This document shows positions 5,672 to 6,820 of a DNA stretch of 6,820 nt, piece by piece (position 1 is the stretch's first letter; every line of letters starts with the position of its first letter). The stretch is from assembly GCA_030633635.1 (NCBI GenBank), contig DAOVSA010000031.1, positions 1-6,820 on the forward strand. The letters are read 5' to 3'. The position numbers and the translations under genes were made by a program. The notes under the pieces are model-generated. The model did no database searches. It saw only the letters and a program-made list of their open reading frames with translations, and had not been told where the DNA came from. The DNA is from Candidatus Altarchaeota archaeon (GTDB taxonomy: Archaea; Altiarchaeota; Altiarchaeia; IMC4; DAOVSA01).

Positions 5672-6820
5672 ACGAAATAGCTGGCAACCACGAGTTTCTG
5701 AAAGTCATCATAGGAATTGGAGGACGGGGGATTGAGATCGTTGACATGCTCGCAAGAAATACGATGGAAACCGATGAACTGACCACGTTTCTGGCTATAG
5801 ACACTCATTCGGAACCTCCATCAGAGGTTGGGGGCGTACTGCATAATCGTGTCACATATATTCCGCTGTACAGTCCTGATGACACTGAACTCAAAACAAA
5901 AGGCATCACATGGTGCAAAAAAACATATCCGAAACTCGGAGGTGCGCAACGGAGGCGGGAGTATGGCAGAGCATGTGCCACGTATGACCGGGAGCGGGTG
6001 AAGAGTGTGATAGATGAAAAGATTTTAAAGGCACAGTCCTCCAAGTCTTCCAATATCGAGATGAAACCGATCATAGTTATGGTTGCAGCCATGGGAGGGG
6101 GCACAGGCAGTGGGGCTAATCTGGAGATTATAAACCTGATTAAAGAGTTACAAATGTCCAGAAATCCAGCAATCCTGTCTGTAATGATATTACCAAAAGA
6201 AAATGAGGGAGAACACCTAGGAAATGCATTTGCGTCCGTTCTTGAGTACCGGAAAATCATCAAGGATATAATGAACGATGGGAATGATGTCGATATCTTG
6301 AAAGAAGGTGCCGTGATATTGATAAATCCGAATATCATCGGAGAGTGGAAGGATGTTGATGTGCAGATAATGGCGTTTCTGGATAGTATCGTCAAAGGGA
6401 GACACGCAGAATTTCAGAATCTGGTAGCTGGGATACACACCGACGAGGGCTTTGCACTGCTCATTCCTGCGGTTGTTGATATACCTTATGAGTATCTTGA
6501 TTTATATGGCACATTCATCAAAAAATTGTTTGGTAATGTGGGGAAGAAGATTTTATCGAGAGAGAATATCGATATAGATGCTGCCGGAATGGTTGGGGCG
6601 ATGGTCAAGGAGTACAAAGAAATAGTGAAAAAGTGTGAGTATATAAAAGGGGATGTGGACGGTTCCGGGGACATTATAAGGAAATTGGAAGAAATACGAA
6701 AGTATCGGGAGAAAATCGATAAAAAACCACCATTATTAAAGATGATAACAAAGGATAGAAGAGGTGAATTTTTTTTACGATTGTTCGGCAGTGACAGAAC
6801 AAAATGGAAGAGAATCGCAC
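5665..6820 (+). CDS. Tubulin/FtsZ-superfamily protein C, 3' end outside the window
   Basis: Reading from the ATG at 5665 gives 385 codons with no stop before the right edge. T1 is GIGGRG (17-22), the FtsZ form rather than the GQAG form of A and B. T2-like AIDTHSE (44-50). A region GGAQRRREYGRA (92-103) lies where the T3 loop belongs; as I recall, a Gly-Ala/Gly...Gly-Arg arrangement there is a feature of the large 'tubulin-like' (Tubulin_2-type) proteins. T4 is MGGGTGSG (143-150), a perfect signature. The T5 segment has E181-G182 but lacks the Arg (L185). S6 is VILINPN (217-223), and H7 may start at VDVQIMAFL (231-239). A T7 loop is not clear: AVVDIPYEYLDL (269-280) is the best candidate and would have lost the catalytic Asp. 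The C-terminal third (from about 300) is helical and highly charged and continues out of the window. GGAG 10 nt upstream supports the start. It may bind GTP without normal self-assembly hydrolysis (inference). Confidence 0.9.
   Translation, partial: MVDEIAGNHEFLKVIIGIGGRGIEIVDMLARNTMETDELTTFLAIDTHSEPPSEVGGVLHNRVTYIPLYSPDDTELKTKGITWCKKTYPKLGGAQRRREYGRACATYDRERVKSVIDEKILKAQSSKSSNIEMKPIIVMVAAMGGGTGSGANLEIINLIKELQMSRNPAILSVMILPKENEGEHLGNAFASVLEYRKIIKDIMNDGNDVDILKEGAVILINPNIIGEWKDVDVQIMAFLDSIVKGRHAEFQNLVAGIHTDEGFALLIPAVVDIPYEYLDLYGTFIKKLFGNVGKKILSRENIDIDAAGMVGAMVKEYKEIVKKCEYIKGDVDGSGDIIRKLEEIRKYREKIDKKPPLLKMITKDRRGEFFLRLFGSDRTKWKRIA

Noticed and set aside
5805..6395. 196-aa open frame on the minus strand
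   Set aside because: It lies antisense to tubulin homologue C, whose T1 and T4 motifs prove the plus-strand frame. The antisense frame has no recognisable motif or ribosome site.
6766..6778. T-rich run as a terminator
   Set aside because: It is in the uninterrupted frame of tubulin homologue C and no hairpin was noticed before it.
307..6820. Naming any of the three GTPases ftsZ or cetZ
   Set aside because: None has the canonical NVDFADV T7, the usual FtsZ length between T1 and T4, or a C-terminal FtsZ peptide, and none shows recognisable CetZ features. Only the superfamily call is supported.

Overview
The window looks like part of an archaeal chromosome, probably euryarchaeal. It is moderately AT-rich and uses ATA and AGA/AGG codons heavily. 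Gene starts are preceded by Shine-Dalgarno motifs of the GGAGG/GGTG type, and the only divergent intergenic gap holds archaeal-type TATA-like boxes. The predicted outside domains of two membrane proteins are dense in N-X-S/T sequons, as expected for archaeal surface N-glycosylation. The exact lineage cannot be fixed from this sequence alone; a methanogen- or ANME-related lineage is a guess.

Layout: nine genes in two divergent, tightly packed transcription units leave a 60-bp gap at 2485-2544. Leftward (minus strand), in order of transcription: a 253-aa soluble protein of unknown function (1723-2484), a 51-aa two-helix membrane protein (1566-1721), a 419-aa tubulin/FtsZ-superfamily GTPase 'A' (307-1566), and an N-terminally anchored membrane protein that runs off the left edge (1-326). 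Rightward (plus strand): a 378-aa tubulin/FtsZ-superfamily GTPase 'B' (2545-3681), a type I membrane protein rich in sequons (3678-4187), a three-helix membrane protein with a coiled-coil ectodomain (4197-4850), a second type I membrane protein (4862-5671), and a third tubulin/FtsZ-superfamily protein 'C' that runs off the right edge (5665-6820). Nearly every junction is an overlap or a gap of 11 nt or less, so both units look translationally coupled. The 51-aa gene and both edge genes were found by direct translation of the sequence.

The main point is that three strongly diverged tubulin/FtsZ homologues sit in one locus with five membrane proteins and one soluble protein. None of the three looks like canonical division FtsZ. 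A and B share an altered T7 loop: the Asn of NxDxxD is replaced by Val while both Asp are kept. They carry complementary substitutions at the Asn-Asp pair that contacts guanine. C belongs to a different branch, similar in layout to large 'tubulin-like' proteins. Makarova and Koonin (2010) described FtsZ-like families linked to predicted membrane-remodelling systems in bacteria and archaea; this locus fits that general idea. However, the partners described there (a vWA protein, a distinct GTPase, OmpA-family proteins) are not visible here. My working model, which is inference, is a multi-tubulin cytoskeleton on the inner membrane face coupled to glycosylated surface proteins, for envelope shaping, scission or an appendage/vesicle function. 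No RNA genes, mobile elements, CRISPR arrays or clear terminators were found.
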